Shown: piece after piece, positions 7,824 to 16,507 of the stretch
Layout of the letters: each line of letters starts with the position of its first letter
Numbering within the stretch: the stretch's first letter is position 1
NCBI RefSeq assembly: GCF_020519665.1
Contig: NZ_CP084703.1
Span: forward strand, 3,100,001 to 3,164,000
Direction: 5' to 3'
DNA from: Bacillus shivajii
GTDB lineage: Bacteria; Bacillota; Bacilli; Bacillales; Salisediminibacteriaceae
Length of the DNA: 64,000 bases
Made by a program: the position numbers and the translations under genes
Notes under the pieces: generated by a model
Database searches by the model: none
Told to the model about the DNA's origin: nothing
Seen by the model: the letters and a program-made list of their open reading frames with translations, nothing else

Positions 7824-9821
7824 TTAACGAATATTAAATACTTCAATCATTTTTTTCAGTTTTTCACTTGATTCATTTAGTTCTTCTGCAGAATGAGAAA
7901 TAGTTGAAATTGCTTTAATCTGTTCTTCAATAGAAGCCGTAATCTCTTCTGTAGAAGCTGCTGATTCTTCGGAAACCGCTGAAATACTTTGGAAAGTACC
8001 AATCACATCGTCCTTTGATTGATTCACACCTTCAATATCTTGACTGATAGCTTCAATCGATTGAATAATCTTTTTCATATCATGATCAATGGACTTAAAG
8101 ACGTTTTCGGTATCATCAACAACTTGTAATTGCTCTTCTGAGATTTTATTCGTTTTGTCCATCGCTTCTGTAGCGTTTTTCGTTTCGCCTTGAATACCTA
8201 GAATTGTTTTTCTTACTTGTTCAGTAGCATCAGAAGATTGTTCTGCTAACTTCCTTACTTCATCAGCGACAACAGCAAAGCCTCTTCCATGCTCACCAGC
8301 TCTTGCTGCTTCAATCGAAGCATTTAAAGCGAGTAAGTTTGTTTGTTCAGAGATTTCATTAATTGTACCAATTACACTTTCGATCTCTTTAATTTTATAT
8401 ACAAGGCTTGAAAGTACATCATTAACAGATTGAATGACTTCGTTTGATTCATTTGTTTTATCTTTTAACGTGGCAATTTGAGAAGAACCTTGCTGGCTTG
8501 ATTCATTAGCCCCATTTGATAAAACATTCATCTGTTCATTTTGTTCACTAACACTGTCTATTTTTGAAGAAAGAGACATCGACTTTTGATTTGCACTTTC
8601 GATATCAGACGCTTGCTGATTTGCCCCAGATGCAATTTCTGAAATTGCTCTACCTACTTCCTCACTGGAGGCTGTTGTTTCTTCTGATAATGCACTTAAA
8701 CTTTGCGAAGCTTGAGAAACTTCGGAAACGGACCCTTCTACAGAAGAAATCAGTTCTTTCATATTCTCTACCATGCGATTAAAGTGGTTTGATAACACAC
8801 CAATTTCATCTTTCGATTTTGAATTAACACGAACGGTTAAATCTCCTTCTGCTACTTTATTGACTTGCTCTTTCAAAGTAATGATTGGTTTCGTAATACT
8901 TTGAGAGATGAAGAATGTAATAATAATTGCAAGTACAATACCAATTATAGAAACGATAAGGATTACTAACAGTAACTGATTTGATTCTTGCATTAATCGT
9001 TCTTCTAAGTATACGGTTCCAACTTTCCAATCTGTGTGCTCAATTGTTCCATATGCTAAAAAGCGGTCATCTCCATTGTGTGTATAATGAAACGAACCTT
9101 CGTCATTTTCTGATGCATACATCGATTGAATGAAGTCTAACTCTGATAGGTCATTTCCTGATTCAGTTGGGTGAACCATTGCAGTTCCATTTTGGTCAAA
9201 TAAAAAAGAATATCCATCATACCCTACTTGAACATGACTGATAATCTCGGCTAGCGTATCGAGTGTTAAATCACTCGCTACCACACCTAACGTCCTGTTA
9301 GTACGAGGGTCTTGAACGGCTTTTGCTACGGTTAATACATACTCTCCGTTACTTTCATCGATATATGGTTCTGTAAAAATAACTTCATCTGGGTTTGCAG
9401 CTGCTTGCTCATACCACGGTCTCGTTGTCGGATCAAAGTCAGCTGGCAAGTTTATATTTGGAACTGTAAACATGTCAGTAGTTTCTGCTGAGGCAATATA
9501 AGCAAGTGTTATATTTTCAAATGAATCCAAATATTTCTCAAAATCTCTTTGTAAACTTTCCGTTGAAAAATCTTCAGCCTCAATCAAATAATCAATAACT
9601 AAATCACTGTCACTGTATCTGTCAACACTGATACTAAACTGATCTAAATACATTTCCGTTAGCCGTTCCATTTCATGTACACTTGAATTCGCTTGAACTA
9701 ATGCGTTCTCTTCAATCGAATCTTGACTGATGAAAACGGTTACAGCCGAAACCGAACCAAGAATCAATATGATTAAAACCGTAAAAGATACAATCATTTT
9801 TGTATTAATTTTCTTAAACAT
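7824..9821 (-). CDS. Methyl-accepting chemotaxis protein with dCache sensor, 665 aa
   Basis: Chemoreceptor. TM1 at about residues 9-31, an extracytoplasmic double-Cache ligand domain at about 35-275 ([30 protein letters not shown]), TM2 at about 281-304, HAMP at about 305-357 ([19 protein letters not shown]), then the cytoplasmic signalling coiled coil with the highly conserved tip [20 protein letters not shown] and [13 protein letters not shown] at about 500-535. It signals to CheA/CheW. The ligand cannot be deduced; related Cache receptors sense amino acids or other small molecules. Monocistronic, with its own terminator. Confidence 0.92.
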   Translation of the reverse strand: MFKKINTKMIVSFTVLIILILGSVSAVTVFISQDSIEENALVQANSSVHEMERLTEMYLDQFSISVDRYSDSDLVIDYLIEAEDFSTESLQRDFEKYLDSFENITLAYIASAETTDMFTVPNINLPADFDPTTRPWYEQAAANPDEVIFTEPYIDESNGEYVLTVAKAVQDPRTNRTLGVVASDLTLDTLAEIISHVQVGYDGYSFLFDQNGTAMVHPTESGNDLSELDFIQSMYASENDEGSFHYTHNGDDRFLAYGTIEHTDWKVGTVYLEERLMQESNQLLLVILIVSIIGIVLAIIITFFISQSITKPIITLKEQVNKVAEGDLTVRVNSKSKDEIGVLSNHFNRMVENMKELISSVEGSVSEVSQASQSLSALSEETTASSEEVGRAISEIASGANQQASDIESANQKSMSLSSKIDSVSEQNEQMNVLSNGANESSQQGSSQIATLKDKTNESNEVIQSVNDVLSSLVYKIKEIESVIGTINEISEQTNLLALNASIEAARAGEHGRGFAVVADEVRKLAEQSSDATEQVRKTILGIQGETKNATEAMDKTNKISEEQLQVVDDTENVFKSIDHDMKKIIQSIEAISQDIEGVNQSKDDVIGTFQSISAVSEESAASTEEITASIEEQIKAISTISHSAEELNESSEKLKKMIEVFNIR

Positions 9822-10221
9822 AATGTCCCCTCCTCTATAGTCAAAAAGAACTATCCATTAATCACAAAAATAATATTATCACAATAAATATCAAAAAAGT
9901 TTCAACTTGAAAATTTCGATCTTTTCAGAAATAACAATAAATACAGAACTCTTTCGCAAAACCAAGAAAAGACATCGATCTGTAACATTTGTAAGATTTT
10001 ACTATAAAATAAAAATACTATAGGCCTGACTTATAATAGGACTTTTTTACATGTGAGCGAAAGGGGAAAAACATGATTTGCATGATTTATAAATCGATAA
10101 TCTAAAGGAAAGCGCAACGATCTTTACCGAAAAAGCTATGGTCTGACTCGACGCATACATAAAAAACCAGTCATTGACTGGTTTTAGGTCAATAATATTC
10201 GTTGTGAACACCGATACTTTC
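9822..10221. other. Gene-free stretch with one hairpin
   Basis: I find no gene. A symmetric terminator-like hairpin AAAACCAGTCATTGACTGGTTTT lies at 10165-10187, downstream (minus strand) of the broken small membrane gene, whose original terminator it may be. The rest is AT-rich and is presumably the chemoreceptor promoter region. Confidence 0.5.
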
Positions 10222-10407
10222 TTACATAAAGTTCATAGATAAGATGAAGACTTGCGTAATAAAAACGATAACACTCATAACCAAAAATAAATGAACGATG
10301 TATTGCTTCGACTCTCGTTTATATTTTCCACTCCATATAAGCGCGAATACTATGTAAAATCACAATAAAAATATAAATGGAATACCAAACCATTTTGATA
10401 TGATCAT
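10222..10407 (-). pseudogene. Small membrane protein gene interrupted by in-frame TGA
   Basis: A 62-codon frame reads MIISKWFGIPFIFLL, then TGA, then FYIVFALIWSGKYKRESKQY and a second hydrophobic segment ending in FILSMNFM and TAA. Both halves are membrane-like and lie in one frame, so a single-base change (for example TGG to TGA) would explain the break. The terminator-like hairpin at 10165-10187 follows. Sequencing error or a short real peptide are alternatives. Confidence 0.45.
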
Positions 10408-10611
10408 TTCAAAACCTATAATTTGGTTATGACTCTTCTTTTCTTTTAAGGATCGAATGAATGGGGAAAAGATAACAGAAATAAAAAATTTGTTAAGACA
10501 ATATTAAGGCCAACTCCTGGCATCTAAGTAGTTCCAATTTGGAGGAGAAAAATATTAAACACCATTTAATTGGAAACACGTTTAACAATGCGTTTGGCGG
10601 GTTGCTTTTTT

Positions 10612-10644
10612 GTTATATTATCAAGGTTCTACCTTGATAATAAG
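10612..10644. repeat. Perfect-stem inverted repeat
   Basis: TATTATCAAGG, then TTCTA, then CCTTGATAATA: an 11-bp stem just left of the composite repeat island. No T tract; role unknown. Confidence 0.5.
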
Positions 10645-10650
10645 TTTATA

Positions 10651-10938
10651 GTTTGGAAGCACATGTTGCTTCTTCCTCTACTAGCTTTTGCTCCGTAGCT
10701 TGATGCGTCGGCGCAGCTCTCAGTGGTTCGACGAAGCTGTGTTTGTTGCTTCGCTTTCCGCGGGCACGGCCTCAACTTCCCAAAACTCACCTCGTTCGTT
10801 TTGGGTGATTTTCGCCCTCCTGCTTCTTCCTCTTCTAACTATGCTACGTAGCTTGATGCGTCGGCGCAACTTACCGTTGTTCGACGAAGTTTGGTTCGTC
10901 GCTGTTCCCGCTGGAGTCTCGCTACATGCTTCCAAACT
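10651..10938. repeat. GC-richer composite repeat with terminal inverted repeats and internal duplication
   Basis: Bounded by GTTTGGAAGC-ACATGTTGC on the left and its inverse GCTACATGCTTCCAAAC on the right. Inside, a unit of about 165 bp occurs twice: TAGCTTGATGCGTCGGCGCA at 10696-10715 and again at 10851-10870, each followed by a TTCGACGAAG-type segment. Base composition is clearly richer in G and C than neighbouring DNA. The GATGCGTCGGCGCAGCTC core resembles the CTGCGACGAGTAACCGCAG family elsewhere in the window. An open frame exists through it, but I do not regard it as a gene. Confidence 0.6.
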
Positions 10939-11079
10939 TAGCATAATAAATTTTCATGCTTCATGGTGCGAAAAATAACTTCGTATGGATGTCTACCTAG
11001 AAGATTTCTTTTAGTATGTCTATTTTGGACAGCAAAATAACGAGGCAATGTTAAAAGGGGGGTTATTAACATGTCAATT

Positions 11080-11192
11080 ATGTGAAAATGGAGATACACC
11101 CTTATATATCAACAAAAATAAAGGAGATAATTCGGACGCGAATAACCTCCAAAAATATGTTGTTATTTTCGATTTCCCCCCTAAAATGAAAG
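11080..11192. repeat. Copy B of the two-copy intergenic repeat
   Basis: Matches 4763-4870, with identical blocks around CTTATATATCAACAAAAATA and AAGGAGATAAT. It ends 13 bp before the stop of the next gene, the same position relative to a 3' end as copy A. In this copy the variable middle forms an ATTCG-CGTC-CGAAT hairpin inside GGAG/CTCC arms (minus strand). Confidence 0.65.
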
Positions 11193-11205
11193 AATTACGT
11201 ACTTA

Positions 11206-11751
11206 TCATCCACGAACCTTTTGTAGCATATTTGACAGACCTTTCGCACTAAATAATAAATAAACACCAATGAAGATTTGAAGAATGACTCCAATTGAAT
11301 GAAAAAGACTATTAGACATGTTTGTAGAAACTATCGATGCGTACTGTTCTTGTAATAATAGTAACCCTGGAATGAGATTAAACAATTGCGGTATTGCATG
11401 AACTAGAACGATTAAACCAACAACTGAAAATGCAGCTGTTTGTAAGTGATAAGCATTGATTTTATTATCTTGTTTATCAGAATCTTCATTTATATTTTGT
11501 TTTTTCATAATAAATACAGTTAGTTTTTCTGCGTAGATCCATAACATAACCCCTGCCCCAACAATGATCAGGAACGGAAGCATACCTATTAATACAATTG
11601 GAAAGTTAATTGTTGTGTGCATCATCGGATCATTCAAAGTAGAAAACATTTGTGATGTGCTTATAAACATCGGTAAATGTTGCAATGATTGGATCACAAC
11701 ATAAACAGCTAATATTTTTAATGCGATAACAGTCATGTTTCGTATATTCAT
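11206..11751 (-). CDS. Uncharacterised multi-pass membrane protein, 181 aa
   Basis: Start ATG 11751 has AGGAG 8 bases upstream; a GTG at 11760 overlaps that site and is less likely. Four hydrophobic segments at about residues 8-28, 45-75, 105-130 and 150-170 (VLIGMLPFLIIVGAGVMLWI, FSVVGLIVLVHAIPQLFNLI). A charged loop (NINEDSDKQDNK) separates the halves. No family recognised. It lies 15 bp downstream of the next gene in the same orientation, so the two are probably co-transcribed. Confidence 0.6.
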   Translation of the reverse strand: MNIRNMTVIALKILAVYVVIQSLQHLPMFISTSQMFSTLNDPMMHTTINFPIVLIGMLPFLIIVGAGVMLWIYAEKLTVFIMKKQNINEDSDKQDNKINAYHLQTAAFSVVGLIVLVHAIPQLFNLIPGLLLLQEQYASIVSTNMSNSLFHSIGVILQIFIGVYLLFSAKGLSNMLQKVRG

Positions 11752-11766
11752 ATCATCCACTCCTAT

Positions 11767-12327
11767 TTATTCAATATCATGTAACTTTCTTTCATAAAGT
11801 ACTTCATCCGATGCATTCAAAACTCGGATATTCCCGTTTGTATAAAAATAATCTTCAGTTGCAATAAAATAAGAAAATTTTCTTTCATTTTGACCGGTAA
11901 CGACTGGCAATTCGTATGTTTTTTCATCAAAAGAAAGTTCCAATACTTCTGCATCATCAACAAATATGGAGAATAGCATGAAGTTTTCTTGTTCATTCCC
12001 CGTAAATAAACGATCCATAAAAGTGACAAATACCCCACCCTCGTCATATATATCGCGTAAAAGTACCGGACGAAAACGGTCTACATTCTCCCACTTCCCC
12101 CATGATTTTTCAAAAAATGAATACCCTTCAGATTCATCATAAGTGTCATATATCACAAAAGCACGCTGCTCATCTACATGTTCAATATGGAATTGACTTA
12201 CTTGGTCAAAGCTCTCAAAGATGATAGATTGTATTTGCTCTTCATCGTCGTGAAAATAATTAATAATAAAAAGGCCCGTTACAAATAGCCCAATAATGAT
12301 AAAAAGTTGATTTCGTTTGGATATCAT
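11767..12327 (-). CDS. Uncharacterised N-terminally anchored extracytoplasmic protein, 186 aa
   Basis: A single hydrophobic segment at residues 8-24 (LFIIIGLFVTGLFIINYF) after MISKRNQ is followed by an acidic domain rich in Phe, Tyr and beta-prone stretches (FVIYDTYDESEGYSFFEKSW, VVTGQNERKFSYFIATEDYF). This looks like a membrane-anchored or secreted protein with no visible lipobox. No family recognised. Co-oriented with the multi-pass protein downstream and a 43-aa membrane peptide upstream, so they may form one small surface-related unit. Confidence 0.6.
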   Translation of the reverse strand: MISKRNQLFIIIGLFVTGLFIINYFHDDEEQIQSIIFESFDQVSQFHIEHVDEQRAFVIYDTYDESEGYSFFEKSWGKWENVDRFRPVLLRDIYDEGGVFVTFMDRLFTGNEQENFMLFSIFVDDAEVLELSFDEKTYELPVVTGQNERKFSYFIATEDYFYTNGNIRVLNASDEVLYERKLHDIE

Positions 12328-12354
12328 CTCGTTATTCTCTACCCCTTTTCGACA

Positions 12355-12486
12355 CTACACGATTTTTTTATAAATGATAATTCCAAGAAGAATAAGGATT
12401 AGTGCTATAAAAACAATTAATTCTGGTGAATGAAAAACAACAAAAATTGAATGATTGTATTCATATTCTGTTGTAACATGTTCCAT
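12355..12486 (-). CDS. Small single-pass membrane protein, 43 aa
   Basis: ORF starting MEHVTTEYEYNHSIFVV with one strong transmembrane segment (LIVFIALILILLGIIIYKK) and a short basic end. An AAAGGAAC sequence lies about 10 bases before the ATG. It precedes the anchored 186-aa protein by 27 bp in the same direction. No family recognised; could be a genuine small protein or a chance ORF. Confidence 0.45.
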   Translation of the reverse strand: MEHVTTEYEYNHSIFVVFHSPELIVFIALILILLGIIIYKKIV

Positions 12487-12605
12487 ACGTGCCCGTTCCT
12501 TTTAGCAATTAAACCCAATCATTGTAACATATTAATATGTCAATTTACGTAATCGTTACAAATTTTCTTTCTAGTTTTACGTAATATGCTTTAAAAAGTT
12601 TCATA

Positions 12606-12646
12606 GAAAAAGAGGACACCACTAATGTTTTTTAGCGATATCCTCT
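12606..12646 (-). terminator. Terminator of the OsmC gene
   Basis: Minus-strand arms AGAGGATATCGCTAA and TTAGTGGTGTCCTCT followed by TTTTTCT, 15 bp beyond the stop. Confidence 0.8.
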
Positions 12647-12660
12647 GTCATTATGCTTTA

Positions 12661-13101
12661 TTATGCTTTTATCCACGTATCATTCATTTCTACATCTGCT
12701 GCTTTTAACATTGTATATACTGGACATCGAGATTCAACTTTTTCTTGTAGTTCTTTTAGTCTGTCATCTGATTCACTTGTTGTTACTGTTGCCTCTACTG
12801 TCACTGCTTCAAAGTAAGGACGTACAGAAGGGTCCCCCATGAAACCTTTAGGATCGAATTGTCCTTTCATTTTGAACGTAATATCTTGTAAGTCAAAATT
12901 CATTTCACGTGCGACCATTCGTGCTGTCACGTTTTCACAAGCTGCTAACGACCCTAGTACAGATTGTAGTGGGTTAGGTCCTAAATCTTGACCTCCCATT
13001 TGATTTCCTTCATCAATAATAAATTCATGCTTTCCAGCCTTCGCTGTCACTGTAATTCCTTCTGTCTCAGCATTTACCATAATGTTCATTTTGTTTGCCA
13101 T
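12661..13101 (-). CDS. OsmC-family protein, 146 aa
   Basis: OsmC/Ohr-fold protein of the YhfA-like subgroup. The two redox cysteines are in LAACENV (about residue 55) and SRCPVY (about 125), and the central LGPNPLQSVLGSLAAC is conserved. Members reduce organic or lipid hydroperoxides with thiol cofactors, or act in sulfur handling; the substrate is not proven for this subgroup. It follows the ACR3/BASS-type transporter by 26 bp, so the two are probably one operon under the GGGTAT-type operator upstream, with a clear terminator after it. Confidence 0.85.
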   Translation of the reverse strand: MANKMNIMVNAETEGITVTAKAGKHEFIIDEGNQMGGQDLGPNPLQSVLGSLAACENVTARMVAREMNFDLQDITFKMKGQFDPKGFMGDPSVRPYFEAVTVEATVTTSESDDRLKELQEKVESRCPVYTMLKAADVEMNDTWIKA

Positions 13102-13127
13102 TATAAATCACTCTCTTTCATAAATTT

Positions 13128-14102
13128 TTAATATTCATTTTGTAGTTGATTCTTTTTAAACCAACGTTTATTTGAAAACTTACTGTAATAGGCAATACTT
13201 TGTTGCTGCACAACGAAACCAATTGTTAGTAAAAGGGCAGCTTCAGCACCAAATGCTGTTGCACCCAAACCAATTGCAATTGAAAGGTTGCGTAGGACTG
13301 TTCCATTTACGAACGCAATCCCATCTCCACGGTTAAAAAATTTTAAAGCAGTAAATGTTGCTATTAGATAATTAAGCCCATAAAACACGACTAAAACTAA
13401 AATTGAAATAACAATAAGTTGTAAATTTGATGCAATGATTGACGCTTGTGTACTAATACTTACAAAAACAACATATAACATCGCCCAGATGCTTAAAGGA
13501 GCAAGGTTCGGCTTAATTTTCTTTTGGAAATGTTCAAGCGTATACTTTTTCAATATTAATTTAAATGTAAAATGACCAAGTATCATTGGTAAGAAGACAA
13601 TTAATGCAATCGTACGAATCGTAGCCAAAATATTAATGTCTACATACTCTCCTACCATTGCAATTAAATACCAAGGTGTAAGGATTGATCCTATGATTAA
13701 TCCAAAAACGGTTAATTTTACGGATGCAGGGACGTTCCCTTTCTGTAGTGCCGTCCAAGAAATCGTCATTCCACTAGTCGGTAATAAAGCTGCTAGAGCT
13801 AAACCAGCAAACATAATTGGATACTCAGTTAAAAAAAGTTTACCAATAGCATAAGCAATCCCAGGGATAATTAAAAAGTTCATAACAATAGCAAAGCCGT
13901 GAATTTTTGACCCTTTAATTGATTTTAACTCCTTTAATTTAAAACCAATTAAAGTTGCATAAATCATAATAATTGTTGCAAATAAGATCGTCCCTCGCAA
14001 AAAGCTTGTATCGATAAACATACCTATAATAAATCCAAGGATTAAAGTAGTTGGGATACTAAACATAAGGTACTTTTGCGGAAATGTATAAACTTTCTTC
14101 AT
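13128..14102 (-). CDS. ACR3/bile-acid-symporter superfamily transporter, 324 aa
   Basis: Ten hydrophobic segments; conserved LLPTSGMTISWTALQKGNVP in the middle (about 110-130) and a related second repeat near the C-terminus (FVNGTVLRNLSIAIGLG). This is the layout of the bile acid:sodium symporter/arsenite (ACR3) superfamily, often annotated as arsenic resistance protein. ATG 14102 with AAAGGAG upstream is chosen; the open frame extends far upstream across the promoter and is not coding there. No ACR3-type conserved Cys is evident, so the substrate may be an organic or sulfur anion rather than arsenite. Likely co-transcribed with osmC. Confidence 0.75.
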   Translation of the reverse strand: MKKVYTFPQKYLMFSIPTTLILGFIIGMFIDTSFLRGTILFATIIMIYATLIGFKLKELKSIKGSKIHGFAIVMNFLIIPGIAYAIGKLFLTEYPIMFAGLALAALLPTSGMTISWTALQKGNVPASVKLTVFGLIIGSILTPWYLIAMVGEYVDINILATIRTIALIVFLPMILGHFTFKLILKKYTLEHFQKKIKPNLAPLSIWAMLYVVFVSISTQASIIASNLQLIVISILVLVVFYGLNYLIATFTALKFFNRGDGIAFVNGTVLRNLSIAIGLGATAFGAEAALLLTIGFVVQQQSIAYYSKFSNKRWFKKNQLQNEY

Positions 14103-14135
14103 TCGATCAACCACACTCCTTTCTCCAATAACTAA

Positions 14136-14186
14136 ATACCCACTGGGGTATAATAATACTTTAAGGGGTATTTTGGTTTTTGTCAA
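14136..14186 (-). promoter_or_regulatory. Promoter with CsoR/CstR-like operator for transporter-osmC operon
   Basis: Minus strand: -35 TTGACA (14181-14186), 17-bp spacer, -10 TAAAGT (14158-14163). ATACCCCAGTGGGTAT (14136-14151) is an inverted repeat over the start site, and another ATACCCC half-site lies in the spacer (14164-14170 region). Paired GGGTAT half-sites recall operators of the CsoR/CstR/RcnR repressor family. No such regulator gene is in the window. The remainder of 14187-14370 holds nothing I recognise. Confidence 0.6.
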
Positions 14187-14368
14187 CATCGTTTTATTAT
14201 TTTTATCTGTGGGAATATGCATGCATTTAACTCCATTACAGCCTACATTTTTTACTAGTTCATGCATTAGAATTCCGTTCACGAACAATTCAAAATAGCA
14301 TTTCAAATAATGAAAGTTATTCAACAAGCCTCTCACATATACCTATACAGGTATGAATAATGAACGCA

Positions 14369-14408
14369 AAAAAGCGTATGTAGTTCAATTAAGAACTCAT
14401 ACGCTCTC
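14369..14408 (-). terminator. Terminator of racE
   Basis: Minus strand: AGCGTATGAGTTC and GAACTACATACGCT arms followed by TTTTTTGCG, 16 bp beyond the racE stop. Confidence 0.85.
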
Positions 14409-14423
14409 TTTGTAAAGTAATTT

Positions 14424-15248
14424 TTATAAACGATGGTTGATTACTTTTTTTCCTGGCAAGTTAATTCGTTTTACTTGGATGTCTTCCAAGTCAAGCCATG
14501 TTTTAGCAACAAGCTCAAAGGTTGTACCAGGCCCTGTCGTATAAAACAAATGATTCGGCTTGTGAATTCCTTTGGCTAATCGTTTTTGATGGTAAAGTAA
14601 AGAACTTACTTCTCGTGCTGTTTCATCACCTGAACAAATAATTTCGATATCATCTCCGACAATATCACGAATAATTGGTGCTAATAATGGGTAGTGAGTA
14701 CACCCAAGAATTAAACTATCAATTGTTGTTCGTAAGATCTGTTGTAATGTTTCTTCAACCGTTTGACGAGCTTCTTTCCCACCTAAAATCCCTCTTTCAA
14801 CTAGTGGCACAAACTTCGGGCAAGCTAAGCTTTCAACCTTCAACCGAGGATTAATTGTCGTCAAGGCTCTTTCGTAAGCCCTGCTTCGAATTGTCCCTTC
14901 TGTGCCAATCACACCTACGTGATCGTTTTTCGTTGATTTTAGGGCTGCCACTGCTCCTGGATGAATCACACCAATGACTGGAATTGACAACCTTTCTTGT
15001 GCTTCTTCTAGGATAACAGCAGTTGCTGTATTACAAGCAATGACTAGCATTTTTACTTCATGAAAAAGAAGATAGTCAATCATTTCCCATGTGAATTGCC
15101 TTACTTCTTCAACAGGCCTAGGGCCATAAGGACAACGGGCGGTATCTCCAATATAGATGATTTCTTCTTTAGGTAGCTGTCTGATTAATTCAGATACAAC
15201 GGTCAAACCGCCGACACCCGAATCAATCACTCCAATTGGTTTTTCCAA
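14424..15248 (-). CDS. racE: Glutamate racemase, 274 aa
   Basis: Interconverts L- and D-glutamate to supply D-Glu for peptidoglycan. [13 protein letters not shown] is at the N-terminus; the two catalytic cysteines are in [10 protein letters not shown] (about residue 74) and LGCTHYPLL (about 185). Length and sequence are typical of Bacillus RacE/MurI. It is followed by a terminator. Gene order with the upstream MarR regulator is the same as in B. subtilis (racE-ysmB). Confidence 0.96.
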   Translation of the reverse strand: MEKPIGVIDSGVGGLTVVSELIRQLPKEEIIYIGDTARCPYGPRPVEEVRQFTWEMIDYLLFHEVKMLVIACNTATAVILEEAQERLSIPVIGVIHPGAVAALKSTKNDHVGVIGTEGTIRSRAYERALTTINPRLKVESLACPKFVPLVERGILGGKEARQTVEETLQQILRTTIDSLILGCTHYPLLAPIIRDIVGDDIEIICSGDETAREVSSLLYHQKRLAKGIHKPNHLFYTTGPGTTFELVAKTWLDLEDIQVKRINLPGKKVINHRL

Positions 15249-15364
15249 GATAACGTCCTTCTCTCTACTTTAAATGTTTGGTATTTTTAAATCAACAGAC
15301 ATAATAATTTGATGATATACCTAACTATAAGTTACCACATCTTCTATCTGTTGAAACTCAAACA

Positions 15365-15844
15365 TTAGAACGATTTCCATGTTTTTGCGTCGCGTTTCAT
15401 TTCATCTTTTAAAAAGCTTAAATTCTTCTCTAAAAAGTCAATATCTTCTTTTGAGAAGTTTTCAAGCACACCTTGTAAATAACCTTGACGACGATTGATT
15501 ACTTCTCGAATAATCGTTGCTCCTTTTTCTAGCAGATGAATACGAACAACACGACGATCCTTAGAATCTTTCACTCTCTCCACTAATTCATTCTTTTCCA
15601 TTCGGTCAATTAAGTCTGTTGTCGTACTGCAAGCTAAATACATTTTATTCGATAGCTCACCAATGGTCATATCACCATATTCATGAAGCCACTGTAATGC
15701 GACAAACTGTGGAGGGGTTATCGGAAATTCATTTAAAATTTCTCTCCCTTTTTGTTTGACAATGTCGGCAATCATACGAAGAGATTTTTCAATTTGTGCA
15801 ACTTGCTGACGATCAATTGTTACGCCTTGTTCCTGCTCTGGCAT
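15365..15844 (-). CDS. ysmB: MarR-family transcriptional regulator (YsmB-like), 159 aa
   Basis: Winged-helix regulator. DNA-binding core at about residues 50-115: PPQFVALQWLHEYGDMTIGE, CSTTTDLIDRMEKNELVERV and the wing KDSKDRRVVRIHL. ATG 15844 follows AAAGGAGGGAAG; an earlier in-frame ATG overlaps the ribosome-binding site. B. subtilis has the related ysmB between racE and gerE, so the orthologue call rests on synteny as well as length. Ligand and targets unknown. Confidence 0.88.
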   Translation of the reverse strand: MPEQEQGVTIDRQQVAQIEKSLRMIADIVKQKGREILNEFPITPPQFVALQWLHEYGDMTIGELSNKMYLACSTTTDLIDRMEKNELVERVKDSKDRRVVRIHLLEKGATIIREVINRRQGYLQGVLENFSKEDIDFLEKNLSFLKDEMKRDAKTWKSF

Positions 15845-16108
15845 TGTCTTCCCTCCTTTCGATAGTCGAAACATTTACTAATAGCTGTCCAAAAAATAAT
15901 GCTAATGACTTTATAATCGTTCGTCATTTTCATCCTTTTTTTGAACGTCCAAATATTACTTTTATTTTCCTTGTTTTTTTATCAGATTTCAAGTGTTTAC
16001 AGGACATTTGTTCTATTTGGGCAAAAAATGGCTCAAAATCTTTCGAGAAGTGAAATACTTACCAAGATTTTAGACCATTTGTACACTTTTAGTCCTTTCA
16101 TTATCCAC

Positions 16109-16507
16109 CTATTTTTTCATGACATATTTCATCGTCAACCAATATAGTCCTCCACCGAACATATAGGCAATAATATCTATAGGATCTGTTACGCTAGATC
16201 GTAAATATAATGGTGTAATATATTCCCAAAACAAACCAACCATAAACGTAACTAACATCATCACTTTGAAGGTAAACATATATAAACGAAACTGCTTTCC
16301 GATTAAGATAAATAAATTCGACAAAGCAAGAATCATCATACCAGCAAAAATATCATTAAAATACCAATGGAAAAAGAAGTGGTCGTACACCATCTTTAAC
16401 ATGAATTGATTTACTATGTAGCTTAAGCCTGCTATGAAAACGAGGATAACATTTAAAAAAATGAGAGTATTATAATTGCTACGATCACAGCACCAACTAC
16501 GCCCCAA
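16109..16507 (-). CDS. Uncharacterised four-TM membrane protein, about 120-132 aa
   Basis: Four membrane segments (LIFLNVILVFIAGLSYIV, IFAGMMILALSNLFILIG, VMMLVTFMVGLFWEYI, DIIAYMFGGGLYWLTMKYV). The FWEY...DPxDIIAYxxG pattern resembles the end of VanZ-like or DUF2238-type membrane proteins; I cannot assign it. The 5' end is uncertain: the only start before TM1 is a TTG at 16507 without a clear ribosome-binding site, and it overlaps the upstream 54-aa ORF by 55 bp. Translational coupling or a frameshift between the two are possible. Confidence 0.5.
   Translation of the reverse strand: MGRSWCCDRSNYNTLIFLNVILVFIAGLSYIVNQFMLKMVYDHFFFHWYFNDIFAGMMILALSNLFILIGKQFRLYMFTFKVMMLVTFMVGLFWEYITPLYLRSSVTDPIDIIAYMFGGGLYWLTMKYVMKK

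Noticed and set aside
10688-10978. 96-codon ORF in the GC-rich island
   Set aside because: No ribosome-binding site, both strands are open because of composition, and it coincides with a duplicated repeat unit.
11048-11263. 71-codon plus-strand ORF at 11.1 kb
   Set aside because: Covers the two-copy repeat and the end of a minus-strand gene; no homologous frame in the other repeat copy.
13128-14336. 402-residue version of the ACR3/BASS transporter
   Set aside because: The extra N-terminus would span the promoter and operator; the start at 14102 fits the family.
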